From: Microcystis aeruginosa Ma_SC_T_19800800_S464
GTDB lineage: Bacteria; Cyanobacteriota; Cyanobacteriia; Cyanobacteriales; Microcystaceae
Assembly: GCA_007095785.1 (NCBI GenBank)
Contig: SFBL01000083.1
Location: 23,129-87,128, forward strand
Direction of reading: 5' to 3'
Length of the DNA: 64,000 nucleotides
Made by a program: the position numbers and the translations under genes. Below the pieces are notes generated by a model. The model saw only the letters and a program-made list of their open reading frames with translations. It had not been told where the DNA came from and did no database searches. This document shows, piece after piece, positions 18,187 through 28,600 of this stretch; within the stretch, counting starts at the first letter, position 1; each line of letters begins with the position of its first letter.

Positions 18187-18301
18187 GTAGGTGGAATTAA
18201 ATATAAGATGAACGTAGGTTGGGTTGAAGCATGAAACCCAACGCCCGCATGGGTTACGAAGTGCGCTAACCCATCCTACAAATAATTGTGCCTCCCCACT
18301 T
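18187..18301. mobile_element. short repeat insertion inside tnpB
   Basis: About 115 bp separate LAKA from ISDYGWGMF in the tnpB frame. The insert contains GTAGGTTGGGTTGAAGCATG and AAACCCAACGCCCGCATGGG, a variant of the repeat family found at 37526, 38310, 39456 and 40215. The insert changes the reading frame. Exact ends and any target duplication cannot be fixed by eye. Confidence 0.7.
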
Positions 18302-18559
18302 ATTAGTGATTATGGTTGGGGGATGTTTTGTATAATGCTTAAATACAAGGCAGAATGGCAAGGAAAAACCTGTAGGGAAGTTGATAGGTTTTTCCCTAGT
18401 TCTAAAACTTGTCCTGTCTGTCTGAATCAAGTGGGTAGTTTGTCCCTTAATATTAGAATATGGACTTGTGTATATTGTCAGACAACTCATGACCGGGACA
18501 TCAAGGCGGCGATAAATATCAAAAACGAGGCCTGACGGATATTGTCGTTAGGAAAAGCG

Positions 18560-18666
18560 CGATACTGCCTAGGTCGGGGATATAAGACCAAAAACTGGGC
18601 GTAAGTCCGTCTTGAGGCAATCCCGCATGAAATAGGAAGCTCTCAACTCGGTTGAGAGTAGTTCAC
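18560..18666 (+). ncRNA. candidate TnpB right-end guide RNA (omegaRNA) region
   Basis: Downstream of the tnpB 3' end, structured sequence leads to the perfect hairpin CTCTCAAC-TCG-GTTGAGAG and TAGTTCAC. In IS200/IS605 elements this region is processed into the RNA that guides TnpB to the empty target site; the guide would be the bases after 18666. Placement is by analogy, with no direct evidence of transcription. Confidence 0.45.
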
Positions 18667-18861
18667 CAGTGGAATTGGGAACTATAGAGATGAAACCCGA
18701 AAGGGTGAATCAAGTCCTTGTTTAGGGGGAAAACCCCTCGTAAATTTCAGATTGCGTTGGAGGCAAAAATGGGAGCAATTTCGGAGCATCGGGTCAACGG
18801 GAACTATTATCGGGCATCTTTTGCCATTGTTGTCCTTGGCAGCCTAGCTAGGTAGGGAGTT

Positions 18862-19227
18862 ATGAGCGAAATATTGCTAGTAGAAGACAGCCAAACTCAA
18901 CGGGAACTGATCTGTGATCTACTCCGTAATAGCGGCATTAAGGTCACGATCGCCACGGATGGGGTAGAAGCCCTCGAATATATCCAGAGAGGCAATCCCG
19001 ATCTCGTCGTCCTCGATATCGTCATGCCCCGCATGAATGGTTATGAGGTGTGTCGTCGTCTCAAGTCGGATGCAAAAACCAAAAATATCCCGGTGGTCAT
19101 CTGTTCCTCGAAAGGGGAAGTCTTTGATCGCTATTGGGGCATGAAAATCGGAGCCGATGCCTACATTGTCAAACCCTTTGAACCGATTGAGTTCATTTAT
19201 ACCATTAAACAACTGTTGCGCCGATAA
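18862..19227 (+). CDS. CheY-like response regulator (PilH/HmpB type)
   Basis: A stand-alone 121-residue receiver domain: acidic pair E8-D9, phospho-acceptor D52 in VVLDIVMPRMNG, Ser in VVICSSKGE, and K104 in IVKPFEP. It is followed by CheW-like and MCP genes in the same direction, which is the order of the pilus-taxis operons of cyanobacteria (pilH-pilI-pilJ or hmpB-C-D). It would relay a taxis signal to the type IV pilus motor. The tnpB element ends about 195 bp upstream of its ATG, so its promoter region could be affected. Confidence 0.93.
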   Translation: MSEILLVEDSQTQRELICDLLRNSGIKVTIATDGVEALEYIQRGNPDLVVLDIVMPRMNGYEVCRRLKSDAKTKNIPVVICSSKGEVFDRYWGMKIGADAYIVKPFEPIEFIYTIKQLLRR

Positions 19228-19318
19228 AATCGCCCTTTCTGGGGACAGTCTAGCTATGGCATAGGTCAAGACAGCTAAAAACGCCGCCCGAAATATTAGT
19301 TGCAAGAGAACGAAACTA

Positions 19319-19849
19319 ATGCTTAACAACGCTGATTTTTTTACTGGTAACGCTCAAAATATCGCCCCCGACAATCAGGAATTACAAACTCCCGTCGGTG
19401 AACTGTACTTGCGATTTTATCTACCCTCTCAGGACGAGCTTGCCCTTAGTGCCGTGGGCATTGGCGAGGTAATGCAGCAACCACTCGATCGCATTACCCC
19501 CATTCCCAATGCTTCACCCTTGCTCCTCGGCACGATCAATCTCCGGGGTCAAGTGATCTGGGTGGCGGATCTCGGTCAATTTTTGGGGGATAGCAGCCCC
19601 TTAAACACCGATCGAGCCGAAATTCCCATAATTGCGATCAAAGAAGAGGAAACGATCCTCGGTTTAGCGGTGGAACGTTTGGGAGATATGGAATGGCTCG
19701 ACCCAGATCAACTAGGTAGTGCCGCCAGTATTCCCGATCCGATCGCCCCCTATGTGCAGGGAGAGTGGATTCTGAGCCAAGAATCCAAAAAAACCTTAAG
19801 ACTACTCGATTATCTGGCCATAATCCGTTCTGCCCGTTGGGCAGCTTAA
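19319..19849 (+). CDS. CheW-like coupling protein (PilI/HmpC type)
   Basis: A 176-residue single CheW domain. Family features are GEVMQQPLDRITPIPNASPLL, LGTINLRGQVIWVADL (the conserved LRGxVIPVxDL-like motif), ILGLAVERLGDMEWLDP, and a C-terminal helix. It couples the receptor at 19944 to a CheA-type kinase. No kinase gene follows here, so the kinase must be encoded elsewhere. It starts 91 bp after the receiver gene. Confidence 0.92.
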   Translation: MLNNADFFTGNAQNIAPDNQELQTPVGELYLRFYLPSQDELALSAVGIGEVMQQPLDRITPIPNASPLLLGTINLRGQVIWVADLGQFLGDSSPLNTDRAEIPIIAIKEEETILGLAVERLGDMEWLDPDQLGSAASIPDPIAPYVQGEWILSQESKKTLRLLDYLAIIRSARWAA

Positions 19850-19943
19850 AACCTGAAAAAAAATAGCAGAATAAGATTTATAGCAATTCTTTCTTTAAGC
19901 TACTAACTACTTCACCACTTTAACTTTACTAGGGGAGGGGCAA

Positions 19944-22622
19944 ATGCCGTCAGGGACAGAATACGCGAAACTCTATGGAAAGGCTAACACCGCCTATTGC
20001 CAGGGCAACCTTGAGGATGCCGCCGTCATTGTCAAAGAGATGATCAGCAAGTATCCGGAGGATGCCAATGTCATGCTTTTACAGGGCCACATTCATCTAG
20101 GACTACAACAATACAGCTTGGCCGAGGAACGTTACGAAAAAGTGCTGCAATTGGCTAAAAATTCCCCCAATCGCTCCGATCTAGTCGATTATGCCAGACG
20201 AGGTCTCGATCAGATTCGGCAATTGGGTTTTGAAGCCGAGGAGGGAGATTTTACAATCGCTGCTACGGAAAGCATTGCCTACAGCGAGGCAGCTTTCGAT
20301 CCAGGTCAAGGTTTTAACCATTCTCGGTTCGGGAAGTCGCAAGGGGCTGAACCTGATGGGCAAAATAAAGGAATGGATTGGAATAGTAGTCTTTTCCATG
20401 AGGAGGATCCCGGCGAGCCTACGGTAAGTAAAGTCCATTCCTATGACGATGATTTTGAGGAATCGGAGGAAACTGGCTTTAGTTCCCTTACCCTGTCCAG
20501 TTCAGGCTCTCATGGTTCCCAGTGGTCTGGCGATTCTAGGGAGGGGGAACCCCCTTTCCCCTTTTTAGAAGCGGCGGAGATTGACTCGCTGCAAGAAGAG
20601 TGGGACGGTGAGTTAGGGTCAACGGGAGAAGCCACTTTTATGGTTTCCTCTGACCTAGGGGGAAATCCCCTCACCGGTAGAGATCAGGAGTTATCCTATA
20701 CCGATACCCTAAAAGAAAGCACTTTTGCCATCGACCCAGAATCGACCCAGCGACAAGCGGCAAAAACCGGCCTTAATCAGGGCAGAGTCACTCAAAAAAG
20801 ATACGAGGAGGAAGACACCGGAGATTTTAGGGAACCAGAACTCAATGATGAGGATTTAGATGGTTTTTCCCGACCGGCTCTGACGGATAGGACCCAAAGA
20901 CTGGGGGAATCGGAGCTATTTACCCGTTCGGGAGAGGAAGCTTTAAGTGCTGGTTTTGTCCTCGAACCCAGTACGCGCCTTAATGCCAGTTTTGGTGTGG
21001 GAGAGCCTAGTTTTAATCCTTCTCGTCTAAAAATCGCCAATGACAAAAGAGATAGTCATCTTGCCCATGCTTCCGAGCGCTTGCTCAAGCCAGTGGTGGA
21101 AGTCAATCTGGGCAAATTAGCCTTTTTTGTCAATGCTTCTTTAGGCAAAAAACAACTAATCCTAGCGGCTTTAGCGGGTATTACCCCTGTAATCATAATT
21201 TTTGCCGTTAGTACCACCTCTTGGCTTTCTACGCTCTTAGCTGCCAAACCAGCCCCGAATAGCCAGGCAAAAACCGAAAAGGTTGCCCCGAAACCAGCCC
21301 CGAAACCGTCAGCATCAGCCAGTCTTTCCCCCTTCAGTCAACCGGTACTAACCACGATGTTATTAACCGGACTGGGAACCTTGGCGGTGACTTGGCTAGG
21401 CCTACAGTTGCTAATTAGTCAGATTAAGCGCAGTCTCAACGATCTGCAAAGCCAATTCGAGCATCTCTCGGAAGGTGATTTTAACGCTCAAGCAACGATC
21501 TACTCAGAAGATGAGTTCGGTCAACTGGCCAATCGGTTCAATCAGATGGCCCGGGTGGTGCTAACTACCACCACGGAAGCCCAACGCCGCGCCGCCGAAA
21601 CGGAACGGGAACGGGAAAACCTACAAAGGCAAGTGATTCGACTGCTCGATGATGTGGAAGGAGCGGCTCGGGGGGATCTAACCGTGGAAGCGGAGGTAAG
21701 TGCCGATGTGTTAGGGGCGGTGGCCGATGCTTTTAATTTGACGATCCAAAACCTGCGCGAAATTGTCCGACAGGTGAAAAAAGCGGCAAAACAGGTGAAT
21801 CAAGGCAGTACCAATAGTGAATCTTTCGCCCGCAATCAGTCTAGCGATGCCCTGCGGATGGCGGAGGAATTGGCCGTCACCCTTAATTCGGTACAGATGA
21901 TGACCGACTCAATTCAACGGGTGGCAGAAAACGCTAGGGAAGCCGAAGAAGTCGCCCGCACTTCCTCGATTACTGCCCTGAAGGGGGGCGATTCCGTGGA
22001 AAGAACCGTGGCAGGAATTCTACAAATCCGCGAGACAGTATCAGAAACAGCGCGAAAAGTCAAGCGTTTGGCGGAAGCTTCCCAGGAAATCTCGAAAATT
22101 GTTGCGGTAGTCTCTCAGATTGCCTCGCGGACTAATTTATTGGCTCTTAATGCCTCGATTCAAGCGGCGCGAGCAGGAGATGCGGGCCGCGGTTTTGCGG
22201 TTGTGGCCGATGAGGTGCGTCAGTTGGCCGATAGAGCCGCTAAATCTCTTAAGGAAATTGAACAGATCGTTTTACAGATTCAATCGGAAACGGGTTCGGT
22301 AATGATGGCGATGGAGGAAGGGATTCAACAGGTTATCGATGTCACCGAGCGCTCGGAACAGGCGAAGAAGTCCCTAGAAGATATTATCCAAGTTTCTAAC
22401 CGCATCGATACGCTGGTGCGATCGATTACCGCCGATACGGTTAAACAACGGGAAAATTCCCTCAATGTCGCCCAAGTTATGCAGTCGGTGGAGTTAACCG
22501 CTCAGGAAACTTCCCAAGAATCCCAACGGGTGGCCGGTTCTCTGCAAAAATTGGTGAGTATCTCCCTGGAGCTGCTGTCTTCGGTAGAACGGTTTAAGGT
22601 AGACTCGGAAGATGATCGATAA
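19944..22622 (+). CDS. methyl-accepting chemotaxis protein (PilJ/HmpD type)
   Basis: An 892-residue receptor. The N-terminus (about 1-95) has TPR-like repeats, followed by a long acidic, Ser- and Glu-rich segment of low complexity (about 110-390). Two membrane helices lie at about 395-425 and 465-490, separated by a short Pro-Ala-Lys-rich segment. A HAMP domain follows (about 490-545), with a second HAMP-like stretch near 570-620, then the MCP signalling tip [20 protein letters not shown] and [16 protein letters not shown]. The receptor probably senses from inside or at the membrane rather than through a large periplasmic domain. A ribosome-binding sequence (AGGGGAGGGG) precedes the ATG. Confidence 0.93.
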   Translation: MPSGTEYAKLYGKANTAYCQGNLEDAAVIVKEMISKYPEDANVMLLQGHIHLGLQQYSLAEERYEKVLQLAKNSPNRSDLVDYARRGLDQIRQLGFEAEEGDFTIAATESIAYSEAAFDPGQGFNHSRFGKSQGAEPDGQNKGMDWNSSLFHEEDPGEPTVSKVHSYDDDFEESEETGFSSLTLSSSGSHGSQWSGDSREGEPPFPFLEAAEIDSLQEEWDGELGSTGEATFMVSSDLGGNPLTGRDQELSYTDTLKESTFAIDPESTQRQAAKTGLNQGRVTQKRYEEEDTGDFREPELNDEDLDGFSRPALTDRTQRLGESELFTRSGEEALSAGFVLEPSTRLNASFGVGEPSFNPSRLKIANDKRDSHLAHASERLLKPVVEVNLGKLAFFVNASLGKKQLILAALAGITPVIIIFAVSTTSWLSTLLAAKPAPNSQAKTEKVAPKPAPKPSASASLSPFSQPVLTTMLLTGLGTLAVTWLGLQLLISQIKRSLNDLQSQFEHLSEGDFNAQATIYSEDEFGQLANRFNQMARVVLTTTTEAQRRAAETERERENLQRQVIRLLDDVEGAARGDLTVEAEVSADVLGAVADAFNLTIQNLREIVRQVKKAAKQVNQGSTNSESFARNQSSDALRMAEELAVTLNSVQMMTDSIQRVAENAREAEEVARTSSITALKGGDSVERTVAGILQIRETVSETARKVKRLAEASQEISKIVAVVSQIASRTNLLALNASIQAARAGDAGRGFAVVADEVRQLADRAAKSLKEIEQIVLQIQSETGSVMMAMEEGIQQVIDVTERSEQAKKSLEDIIQVSNRIDTLVRSITADTVKQRENSLNVAQVMQSVELTAQETSQESQRVAGSLQKLVSISLELLSSVERFKVDSEDDR

Positions 22623-22695
22623 TCGGTGAGCGGTAATCGGTGAGTTATTGATTGGCCGCTATCCCTCAAGATTGACCGCTAGAGTGAGTAAAGTT

Positions 22696-23907
22696 ATGCC
22701 TAAACTTAGTCTCTGCATGATTGTCAAAAATGAAGCCGAAAATCTCCGGCGCTGTTTGGATAGCGTTAAAGGGGTGGTGGATGAGATGATCGTTATGGAT
22801 ACGGGTTCGACCGATGATACGATTGCTATTGCTAAAAGTTACGGTGCTATAGTTCCTAGCTACGATTGGCAGGGTAATTTTTCCGATGCCAGAAATGAGG
22901 CTTTAAAATATGTTACTGGTGATTGGATTTTAGTTCTTGATGCCGATGAGGAATTAAATGCCGCTATCGTACCAAAAATGCGTCGGGCCATGGAAAAAGA
23001 GGAAAATTTAGTTATTAATTTAATCCGCCATGAAATCGGAGCCATACAATCACCTTATTCTCTAATTTCGCGGCTATTTCGCCGACATCCTCAGGTAACT
23101 TTTACCCGTCCCTATCACTCAATTATTGATGATAATGTGGCCATCTTATTAAAAAAAGAACCTGATTGGAAAATAGTTGAACTGCCAGAAATTGCTATCT
23201 TTCACTACGGTTACACCGTCGATAAAATAGCCAGCTTAGATAAGTTTGAACGGGCAAGAAAAGCGATGGAGGGTTTTTATCAGCAACATCCTCACGATCC
23301 CTATGTGTGTAGTAAATTGGGAGGGTTATATCTGAAGATTGGCAGGGATAAAGAGGGTTTTAAGCTGCTCAAACACGGTTTAAAATGCCATGGCTCTAAT
23401 CCACATATTTTATACGAGTTATATTATCATCTCGCTAATTATTATTATTCAGTGGAGGAATTTAAGCAATCAGGCGATCATTTTGTTAAAGCGATTAAGC
23501 AGCCAATTTTAGATAAATTAAAACTGGGTGCTTATAATAATTTCGGTGGGTTATTGTACGAAGCAGAAAAATACGAAGCTGCCTTATCTATCTTTGAGAA
23601 AACCGTAGAAATTGATCCTAGCTATGCCGATGGTTACTATAATTTAGGACTGGTTCTCAAACAACTGCACCGGCTACCAGAATCGATTAAAGCTTATAAA
23701 AAAGCTCTCAAGTTAAACCAGGATAATCCCACTATTTACCAAAATCTAGGGGTTGCTTATATAGTTTTCGGTAGTTATAATGAGGCGATCGAGATTTGGC
23801 AAAAAGGCCTACAATTATTGAAAGATCAGGGTAATTTCTCTCGCGCTGAAATACTGCAAGAAACCCTAGAAGCTCTGGGAGCAAGTGTATTGAAGGATGA
23901 ACAGTAA
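22696..23907 (+). CDS. glycosyltransferase family 2 with C-terminal TPR repeats
   Basis: The N-terminal GT2 domain starts KLSLCMIVKNEAENLRRCLD, has MDTGSTDDT and the DxD-type VLDADEEL, and covers about 230 residues. TPR repeats follow to the end (YNNFGGLLYEAEKYEAALSI, YADGYYNLGLVLKQL, PTIYQNLGVAYIV). The ATG at 22696 is preferred over 22648 because it gives the typical MPKLSLCMIVKNE start. It follows the taxis genes on the same strand. The acceptor is unknown; proteins of this architecture are often protein or lipid glycosyltransferases. Confidence 0.92.
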   Translation: MPKLSLCMIVKNEAENLRRCLDSVKGVVDEMIVMDTGSTDDTIAIAKSYGAIVPSYDWQGNFSDARNEALKYVTGDWILVLDADEELNAAIVPKMRRAMEKEENLVINLIRHEIGAIQSPYSLISRLFRRHPQVTFTRPYHSIIDDNVAILLKKEPDWKIVELPEIAIFHYGYTVDKIASLDKFERARKAMEGFYQQHPHDPYVCSKLGGLYLKIGRDKEGFKLLKHGLKCHGSNPHILYELYYHLANYYYSVEEFKQSGDHFVKAIKQPILDKLKLGAYNNFGGLLYEAEKYEAALSIFEKTVEIDPSYADGYYNLGLVLKQLHRLPESIKAYKKALKLNQDNPTIYQNLGVAYIVFGSYNEAIEIWQKGLQLLKDQGNFSRAEILQETLEALGASVLKDEQ

Positions 23908-24353
23908 CTGTTAACCGTTGTTGGCAAGATTGGGAGCAGCCACTGTACTAAAATTGCCAAGAGGCAGTTTAAATGCAGTACATCTGATTGCTAAAACCCT
24001 GTGTAGCCAACTCCTGTGAGGATTTTTCCGAATTAATTCTTAATAGGATTATCGAGGAGTTAGACGCTGAAGACTTAGGGTTTTTAATAGAAATCATCAA
24101 GAGATAATTGCTGCCGTGTAATTGACCTTGACAAGAAATGCTATAATTTCCTAGCAAGAGGGGAAATTAATCCCTCTCGGTGTTGCCGTCGCACAATTTT
24201 GTCGGTTGCCAGTTCTCGTCAGCTTGTTTGTCAAATATACCAATTCCAGTTTGAATCGGTGCTGTTATGTCAAGATTCAAGATTTCTGGCTGCAACAGAA
24301 CTGGAAAATCAAATAATCTATTCCCTCAAATCTTCTTACCTTAGACAAAAATA
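23908..24353. other. intergenic region
   Basis: About 450 bp between the glycosyltransferase and the AAA gene. A minus-strand frame at 23969-24157 has no supporting features. Short coding-like scraps on the plus strand near 24010-24110 contain several stops and may be old debris. No terminator or RNA gene was seen. Confidence 0.4.
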
Positions 24354-25691
24354 ATGAAATTCGAGGAAATCCAAGAGATTCTTAATCGGCAACTGCTCAA
24401 GCTTGAGAATCGCTGTCTCAATGACACAGAACAATTATTGTTGCGAGGACTTTGGCAGAAAAAAACCTATCAAGAAATTGCCCAAGAAAACGGTTATAGT
24501 AGCAGCTATCTTGCCAATGTAGTTGCCCCAGAACTCTATGATAGACTCTCGCAACTGATCGGTTCTCCGATCAATAAGAAAAATTTTTTATCTAGACTAC
24601 AATCTCATTTTACCAACTCCATATCGCTTCAGTATTGCGGTAATGAATATCCCCAGAATGAGCGTCCAGAATACCCCGATGCTCCTGTTCCCTATAATTC
24701 TTATTATTATCTAAAACGAACAAAACTTGAAGCAAAAATTATCGAGGAAATCGTTCAATCTGGGGCGTTAGTACGCATTAAAGCACCCAAAAAATGGGGA
24801 AAAACGTCTTTATTATTAACAATTTTAGAGGCTTGTCAACAACAATTCGGTTATCGAGTTGTTAGGTTAGATTTACAACAAGCAGACCAAGACATTATAG
24901 CAAATTTTAACAAGTTCTTACGCTGGATTTGCCGTAATTGCGCTCGGCAGTTGAATTTAGAAGCCAAATTAGATGATTATTGGGATGAAGATATAGGAAT
25001 TAAAATGAGTTGGACAATTTATTTTGAAGAGTATATTTTACGAGAAATAAAACAGCCACTGGTATTGGCTTTAGATGGAGTGCATCGAGTCTTTGAACAT
25101 CCGAAAGTAGCGGAAGATTTTTTCCCTTTAATCCGAGCTTGTTATGAAGAATCTAAGCGATCTCCCCTGTGGCAGAAATTACGTTTAATTATTGTTCAAT
25201 CCACAGAATCTTATGTTTCTCTGCGATTAGAACAGTCTCCTTTTAATGTGGGATTACCCATAGAGTTACAGGGTTTTGATCAAGAACAAGTGGCAGAATT
25301 GGCAAAAAAATATCAATTAAATGAATTAGCAACCAACGAAATTCAACAATTGATCGACTTAGTGGGGGGACATCCTGCCTTAATTCATTTAGCAATTTAT
25401 CATCTTAGCCAAGAGCAAATCACGATGCCAGATTTAATCAAATCAGCAATTACATCAACGGGGATTTATTCCTCTCATTTACAGCTGCACTGGGTCACTT
25501 TACAAAAACAACCCGAACTTGCCGATGTTTTTCAACAGATTTGTCAAGGGAATCAACCAATGATAGTTAATCCAATTATTGCTTATAAACTTAATAGTAT
25601 GGGTTTAATTAAACTGAGAGAAAATCAAGCAATTGTCAGTTGTCAACTATATCAAAAATACTTTGGAAGTCAATATACTGGTTCAGTTTAA
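24354..25691 (+). CDS. HTH-AAA ATPase (vWA-MoxR-associated HTH + AAA-like domain)
   Basis: The 445-residue protein begins with a helical domain ([36 protein letters not shown]) like the N-terminal HTH of vWA-MoxR-associated proteins. An AAA-like (AAA_35-type) P-loop NTPase follows: Walker A in [13 protein letters not shown] at about residue 145, Walker B near [14 protein letters not shown]. This architecture is common in cyanobacterial signalling or conflict proteins, in which the ATPase is often joined to an effector; none is attached here. Its last 4 bp overlap the stop end of the convergent 1903-residue kinase gene, whose C-terminus carries a related AAA-like domain. Confidence 0.88.
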   Translation: MKFEEIQEILNRQLLKLENRCLNDTEQLLLRGLWQKKTYQEIAQENGYSSSYLANVVAPELYDRLSQLIGSPINKKNFLSRLQSHFTNSISLQYCGNEYPQNERPEYPDAPVPYNSYYYLKRTKLEAKIIEEIVQSGALVRIKAPKKWGKTSLLLTILEACQQQFGYRVVRLDLQQADQDIIANFNKFLRWICRNCARQLNLEAKLDDYWDEDIGIKMSWTIYFEEYILREIKQPLVLALDGVHRVFEHPKVAEDFFPLIRACYEESKRSPLWQKLRLIIVQSTESYVSLRLEQSPFNVGLPIELQGFDQEQVAELAKKYQLNELATNEIQQLIDLVGGHPALIHLAIYHLSQEQITMPDLIKSAITSTGIYSSHLQLHWVTLQKQPELADVFQQICQGNQPMIVNPIIAYKLNSMGLIKLRENQAIVSCQLYQKYFGSQYTGSV

Positions 25692-28600
25692 GATAGCGAT
25701 CGCTCAAGCCAATCATTATTAAATATCGTCTGATAAATCCGATTATGAACGTCCATTTTCCCATGGCGTTTTACCACTAATCCAGATAAAAATAACTCAG
25801 GTAAATAGGGATTGTTATCAATCTGTATTGCTTCTTGATGGAGAATTTGTCGATACAAGGTTAATAATTGGGTTCGGTTTGGACTTTGAAGAAGGCGATC
25901 TTGAATAGTTTTTAAATGTTCGGGTTGATCCTGCATCTCCCAATCTTGAATAATTTTTTCTGCTACTAAGTTGGCCAACCATTGTTCTTCTTGATTAGAG
26001 GGGATTAGTTGCTCACTATCCCGCATCAGTTGACAGAGTTTTTGAGTTAAGAAAGGTTGCCCTCCCGTCCAGCTTAAGACTTGTTTGAGCATGGTCTGAA
26101 GATTACTGACTTTTTCTGTTAACCCATATAATAAAGGTTGGGCTTCGTGTTCTTTAAAACTTGCCAATTCAATAGCGTTACCAATATTAAAAGGTGTTTT
26201 CTGGGGGTCAGTAATTAAAGCTGAAGGTGTGGTAGCACCAAAAAAGGCAAAAGTTAGCTCTTGAAATTGAGGTTGAATCGCTCTCTGGTTATAAAAAGAA
26301 CGAATTAAAGCAAAAAAGTCAGAAACTTCAAAATTTAACCCTAGAATGCTATCAATTTCATCAATAAATATAACAGTCGATTTTCCAGATTGCCGATGAT
26401 CAAAATCGTCATTAACTAGAAGAAACTCTTCCATAAATTCTCCTAATCGTTGTACAGGAGGCAGGTCTAATTGTTCACTCCACCAAGCTTTAAAAGGTTT
26501 CAATTGTTTGATTAATCCAAAACTGCGGAGCAGATCAACGGCTAATCCTTTATACCATTGTTCGGGGGTAATATTGTCTGTTCCTAGGCGAGTTAAGTCA
26601 ATTACTGCACATTTAATTCCCTCCTTTTGTAATTGGCTCATCATCCGTACCATTAAGCTAGATTTTCCCATTTGACGTGCATTTAAAACATAGCAAAATA
26701 GACCTTGTTTGAGAGCTTTATAAAGATTGCGATCAGCTTGTCGAACCACATAATTCGGTGCATCCATCGGTAAACTTCCACCTACTTGATAGACAAAATT
26801 ACTAGGTTGTTCAGCACTTTTAAGCAGGTCATTTTCAAAGATAAGTTCTGCTTGAGTTGCTTTCAGTACCTCTAAAGTATTTGTGAGTTCTTTAGTGCGT
26901 TCTTGCACTCTTTGTTCTAAGGTTTGATAGAGTCTTGAGTTATCAATAGAAATAGCAGCTTGAGCCGCTAGAATATTTAATAGTTCTACTCTTTCATCAG
27001 TAAATGCACCTGTGGTTAGATTGTTTTCTAAATAAATAATTCCTTTTATTTGACCTTGATTTAGTAAAGGAATACAAAGAATGGATTTAGTTTTTTTAGC
27101 CACAATATAATAATCATTGGTAAATTGACCTTCAGAAGTGGCATCATTTAAAACGATAGTTTCTTTTGTCCGAGCGACATAATAAATAATTTTAGTGGGT
27201 AAAAGAGGAATTGAGTTATCATGGTCGATAGATTCTATGGGAATTGACTCTAGGATATTAATAGTTTCTTGATCAATTGTGCCTTGAGCTTCAATAACCC
27301 AATTTTCTTCCTTTTCTAAAATCAGATAACCTGTTTGCGCTCCTGCATTTTCAATGACAATTTTCATTAAATTTTGCAGAAGATTTTCTAGCTTGATTTC
27401 TCCAGAAATCGCTTGCGAGGCTTTGATAATTGTGCTTAAATCAAGAACTTCTCCATCATTTCCAGTGGTAGAGATAGTGGTACTTAATCCCTTAGATTTG
27501 TTTTGATTGCTGATGCCTAATAAATATTTAGGGTATTCTTCTTCTAATTGTTTAACTTTGGCCTTTGCACCCCAACGCGTATAACAATGATAAGCATTTC
27601 TGAGATATAGTTTACCGATTTCTTCTCTACCTAAAGTAAAATAAAATTCAGAGGCACGTTCATAAGCTAAAGCCTCTTCATGGATAAATTCATATTTCTT
27701 TGCTCCTGCTATAGCACTATCATAATATTTCATTGCTGTCAAAGGTTTTCTCAAAACACGAGCTATTTCTGCCTGTATTAAATTGTATTTATGCTCAAAA
27801 TTCATCGGGGCATGATCCTGCCAACATTTCATCAATTTCTGATTTTCTTGGACTTGCTTAAGATATTGTTTTTGATTTTTTTGACCAAGGGATCGATATT
27901 GAGCTAGTAATGCCAAAGAATAATAAAAATTATGTTCTGTAAAAATAATTTCTGATTTCACAAAACCTGAATATTCAAGGGCGATCTTACTGTTTTCTAT
28001 TGCTTGAGGATAATCTTTAAACAAGTAACAAAGCCAAGCTTTATAAAAATAAATATTAAAGACAGAAATTCGATTGTTAACTTGGAGTAACTGCGTTAAA
28101 GACTTTTCCTCGTCGAGCATAGTACCCGTTAAGTTTTTAACGACTGATTCATTTACTAAAATTTCGACAAATTGGGCGCATATCTTTGTTAAATTTAAGG
28201 GATGTTCTTGCTGATATTGAACAATAAAATCAATATATTGTTTTTGCTGATTGTGAACGAATTCTAAGTTATTCCCTACAAATAATAAATGATCGCAGTA
28301 GAAATTGGCCGCATGGCAAGCAAATTCAAGATCGCCAACTTCCAGAGCCTTTTGCATAGATTTCTTAAGGGTTTCAAGCGTTTGTTTAATATGATGTTTT
28401 TTATAGGTTATATTAATGGAAATTGAGACATAAGCTTTCGCCCAAAAATCCTTGGCATTTAATTTCTCTAAAACCCGTAAAGATAACTGTCCAAGTTGAT
28501 AAGCTAAATCAATATCTAACATGAGCCAAGAGACAATAATTCCATAAACAGCATAAGCATAAACGACTGGGGGTGAATTACCATACCGCTGGGATAGGGT

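Larger units (their letters stand above)
15759..18535 (+). pseudogene. tnpB: tnpB, split by a group II intron and a MITE-like insert
   Basis: Exon 1 is 15759-15789 (MYKAYKFRLK plus one base). The frame continues at 17327 to give LKPNTEQEIALAKSF, a typical TnpB start, and runs to about 18180 (VENLNVKGMVRNHNLAKA). A repeat insertion then shifts the frame and adds stops; the family sequence resumes at 18302 with ISDYGWGMF and ends at 18535. The expected RuvC-like residues remain in separate pieces: D in IGIDLGLTHF, E in AVENLNV, and D in HDRDIKAAINI. The zinc finger CPVC...CVYC is also intact. Intron splicing alone would not restore the protein, because the second insert stays in the mRNA. TnpB is normally an RNA-guided nuclease that favours retention of the element. 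Confidence 0.85.
15640..18666 (+). mobile_element. IS200/IS605-type tnpB element, interrupted twice
   Basis: A stand-alone tnpB element without tnpA. A possible left end carries a GGGGC-loop-GCCCC hairpin (15658-15677). The likely right end is a perfect 8-bp hairpin (18640-18658) followed by TAGTTCAC, as usual for these elements; in related TnpB systems this 3' end gives the guide RNA. Inside are a group II intron (15790-17326) and a short repeat insertion (about 18187-18301). The exact left boundary is uncertain. The element sits between hmpF and the pilH-like gene. Confidence 0.75.

Noticed and set aside
23969..24157. 62-aa minus-strand frame after the glycosyltransferase
   Set aside because: No ribosome-binding site, no family likeness, and composition like intergenic DNA.
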